Below are positions 61,801 to 64,000 of a stretch of DNA of 64,000 nt, in pieces. Origin of the DNA: Dysidea avara. Its lineage: Eukaryota > Porifera > Demospongiae > Dictyoceratida > Dysideidae. The notes beneath the pieces were generated by a model. That model was not told where the DNA came from. It saw nothing but the letters and a program-made list of their open reading frames with translations, and searched no databases. The stretch is from contig NC_089274.1 in NCBI RefSeq assembly GCF_963678975.1, forward strand, positions 46,592,075-46,656,074, written 5' to 3'. The position numbers were made by a program, and so were the translations under genes. The first letter of the stretch is position 1, and every line of letters begins with the position of its first letter.

Positions 61801-62633
61801 GACTGCTCTATTAGGATGACTGCTCTATTAGAGTATCTCGATCTCGCACTTGCTACACCAAGTTAGATTTCGTGTTATAACTCCGTGGCTTTAAGTCTGA
61901 TTCTTCTACACCATTGAAGAGCCTTTCTAAGATGATAACTCCATCTGTACAGCGATTTTCAAAGCATTACCCCAAGCGGTTTACCTGGTAGGCGTGGCAA
62001 GCAGTCGTTTTTTATTAGCTAATCTCGATTGCGTAATTGTTACACACTGTTGGTTTTTTCGTTGTATCTTCCTGGTTTTTAGCTCGATTTCTTTCAAACC
62101 ACAAAAGGTTTGAGGTTCAATAGTTAACCTATTCACCCACCGATTTTCAGCTTCTTCCCATTCGCGGTTTACCCTGTAGGCGTGACAACATATTGGTGTT
62201 ATTTTTCGTGAATAATCGCTCATAACTCTTTGCCTGTTTATCGTATTCCAGCCTAAGTTGGTACAGAGATGCGCCTTTATACCCCCCTTCTGTGTGCCAA
62301 ATTTCAAGGCGATCGGATAAGGCGTTCGCGTTTTATAGCAGTTTTTGTAAGTGTGCGAAAAGAGGAAGAAAAATAAGAAGAAAAAAAAAACGAAGAAACT
62401 AAGCCAATTTTTGAAGTCGCATATCTCGGGAACGCTTGAAGCGATTTCGCTCAAATTTGGAATGTGGAGTGCTGAAGGTGGAGGGAGTGTCCACAGCAAA
62501 ATTCGTGTTGTTTCATCAAGGCAGCACAGAGCTACGGAGGTGCGAAAATTGTGTTTTCTTTCTTCCTGTCAATATACTCACGGGGTTGCGCGCCGGCTTC
62601 TTGGGCCGCACGACACACTACCGTGTGTCTTGA
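61801..62633 (+). mobile_element. 3' domain with terminal hairpin (module 4)
   Basis: Starts GACTGCTCTATTAGGATGAC and a second GACTGCTCTATTAGAG copy, ends GACACACTACCGTGTGTCTTGA (hairpin stem GACACAC/GTGTGTC). Best-preserved copy. The longest frame (minus strand, 172 codons) is not retained in other copies, so no gene is called. Confidence 0.88.
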
Positions 62634-62734
62634 TAAAGAACTTTGTGTGGGAGGATCAAAGCAAAAAAGTGTTCTATATTTGCCATACAAGCACAAATGT
62701 TCTATATTGGGCAGTTATATAACACTTTAATTAA

Positions 62735-63414
62735 CCCTCTCACCGCCACAACCACCATATGGCGGTTTCGATTATAAATGCCCATAGCATCACATTCTAA
62801 ATGTTCTGTAACTTCAGTCGAGCGTTTTAGTAGCCCCTACGCTTATCCTGTAGTGGGCACACCCTTAAGTGAACAGGAACAGGGATAACCGGTCTCTCGC
62901 GCACTATTGCGTGGTTAGATGATGCAATCGCGTACTTTCGGAACGTTGATAACAAGCATTGTAGAAAATTCTTCGACGTGATAATGGCACTACTTATAAA
63001 GAGAAACAGTAAGGAGAAGGACTATATAGGTTGGAGTGGCTTATTGCTACTTTTATACGCCTCAAAACAGTGACCTCATGCTTGTATGCACATGTGCACT
63101 TGCTCAAATGCTGGAAAACCAGACTTAGAGGTAATCACTTCAACTGTAAACAGGTTAGTGATGTTCTTTGTATTATGCTAGCCAGTAAAGTAGTGAAATT
63201 GCACGTTTGGTTTCACCTATATTGATTTTCGTACTTTAAAGTTATATAATAGATTTGTGGTTGCTCTTGTGTAAACAACAACTTCATAATCAAATTCCTT
63301 GTTCTATAGCAAGTAATTTAATATATAGTTTTATAGGATTATATAGTATGGTGTGTAAGTTATAGCAGTTTAGAAGCAGTAGATGAAACCTCTACAAATT
63401 TGGCGGTGAGGGGG
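62735..63414. mobile_element. piggyBac-like non-autonomous element, 680 bp
   Basis: Ends CCCTCTCACCGCCA and TGGCGGTGAGGGGG (13 of 14 inverted), flanked by TTAA at 62731-62734 and 63415-63418. A C-rich start directly after TTAA is typical of piggyBac ends. Short frames inside are unrecognised. Confidence 0.85.
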
Positions 63415-63418
63415 TTAA

Positions 63419-63783
63419 TTAATAGACCACAGTTCTATATTAGGTAGTTATAGAACTGCCAGGTCTATTTTGCAGGCTGATAGCCTACTTTGAGTGAGTA
63501 ATCACTCATTCTGGCCAGTACAACCAATCGACCAAGCCAGTGTAGGCTGACAGCCTGACTGCGCTGGCTGACCAGTAAACCCAACCAGTAACAGCAAAAC
63601 CACTGGATTTAATTTATAGACACACTTGAAGATTTTGATGATGGTTGCTTGTGGTCAGCAGCAGTACGTTTTGTTCACATAAACGGATGAGTCCTAAGAA
63701 TATCACGGAAATATGCTTATTATAGTACCACAATCGAAAACTTTTAGTAGTTGAGAAGACGGACTAGACTCACAAAACGACTG
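63419..63783. other. No gene recognised
   Basis: GCTGATAGCC / GCTGACAGCC words recur around 63475-63560, and a similar GGCTATCAGCC is at 58220, hinting at another small repeat. Confidence 0.4.
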
Positions 63784-63857
63784 ATGAAGGTGCAGCACAG
63801 TGCAACACAGGTGAAACACAGGCGCAATACCTATTCTAGCGATGATAACACTACTCC
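63784..63857 (+). CDS. Candidate 5' exon, unproven
   Basis: Frame from ATG at 63784 (MKVQHSATQVKHRRNTYSSD, then DNTTP) reaching a consensus-like donor CTCC|GTGAGT at 63857. No homology recognised. It could be the first exon of a plus-strand gene leaving the window; weak evidence. Confidence 0.15.
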
Positions 63858-64000
63858 GTGAGTTTTTAATTGTTTCATGTGTGTTGTGTGTACCTCAAGT
63901 TGACAGTTTTCTATACCAGATAAAGCACTGTCTTCGTTTGTGCTATACGGGAAATATAGCACTCAAAGAGTGGTCTTGAGACGAAATATAACACTTGGCT

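Noticed and set aside
61981..62499. 172-codon minus-strand frame in the composite 3' domain
   Set aside because: Collinear copies at 5.4-6.2, 12.0-12.8 and 26.8-28.0 kb do not keep it open, and no motif is recognisable.

Overview
The window looks like intron-rich, AT-rich, repeat-dense nuclear DNA from a metazoan, most plausibly an early-branching marine invertebrate such as a demosponge. That guess rests on phase 1-1 sushi exons, a receptor tail with NPxY motifs, long perfect microsatellites and many short DNA-transposon families. No rRNA, operon or bacterial feature is visible. The species is not identifiable by eye.

Coding content is sparse and all convincing host exons lie on the minus strand. 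At 21.98-33.05 kb there are exons of a cell-surface or secreted protein built from sushi (CCP) modules: an unrecognised 164-residue beta-rich module (32561-33052), single-sushi exons (31915-32109, 29961-30146), two double-sushi exons (22396-22758, 21982-22347) and a decayed exon remnant at 22803-22925. The module plus sushi pair recurs at 1051-1542 and 691-885 inside a segmental duplication (1-4276 versus 31240-35143). A separate minus-strand receptor end is a transmembrane exon (54846-55013) spliced in phase to a terminal cytoplasmic exon with five NPxY-type motifs (49090-49583); its ectodomain exons must lie beyond the right edge or be unrecognised.

Most of the remainder is mobile or repetitive DNA. 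A composite repeat with conserved order (foldback element, a MITE starting TATGTGACC or TACGTGACC, a ~31-bp satellite, a ~0.8-kb domain, and a terminal hairpin ending in GTCTTGA) occurs at 23.1-28.0 and 58.4-62.6 kb, and partially at 5.0-6.2, 12.0-15.3, 29.3, 39.1-40.1 and 57.1 kb. A near-perfect giant inverted repeat spans 7504-20301; its arms are equal in length to within about 7 bp once a hAT-like insertion in one arm is removed. Several insertions have clean target-site duplications, and four have an empty site readable in a paralogous copy elsewhere in the window. Retroelement remnants are a dead Ty3/gypsy-type integrase (28.0-28.8 kb), a decayed LINE (47.5-48.4 kb) and a probable LINE 3' end (44.8-45.1 kb).

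The observations most worth following are the mostly non-synonymous divergence between the duplicated receptor exons, the composite satellite-bearing element family with its dispersed CTCTAATAGAG motif, and the 12.8-kb palindrome.
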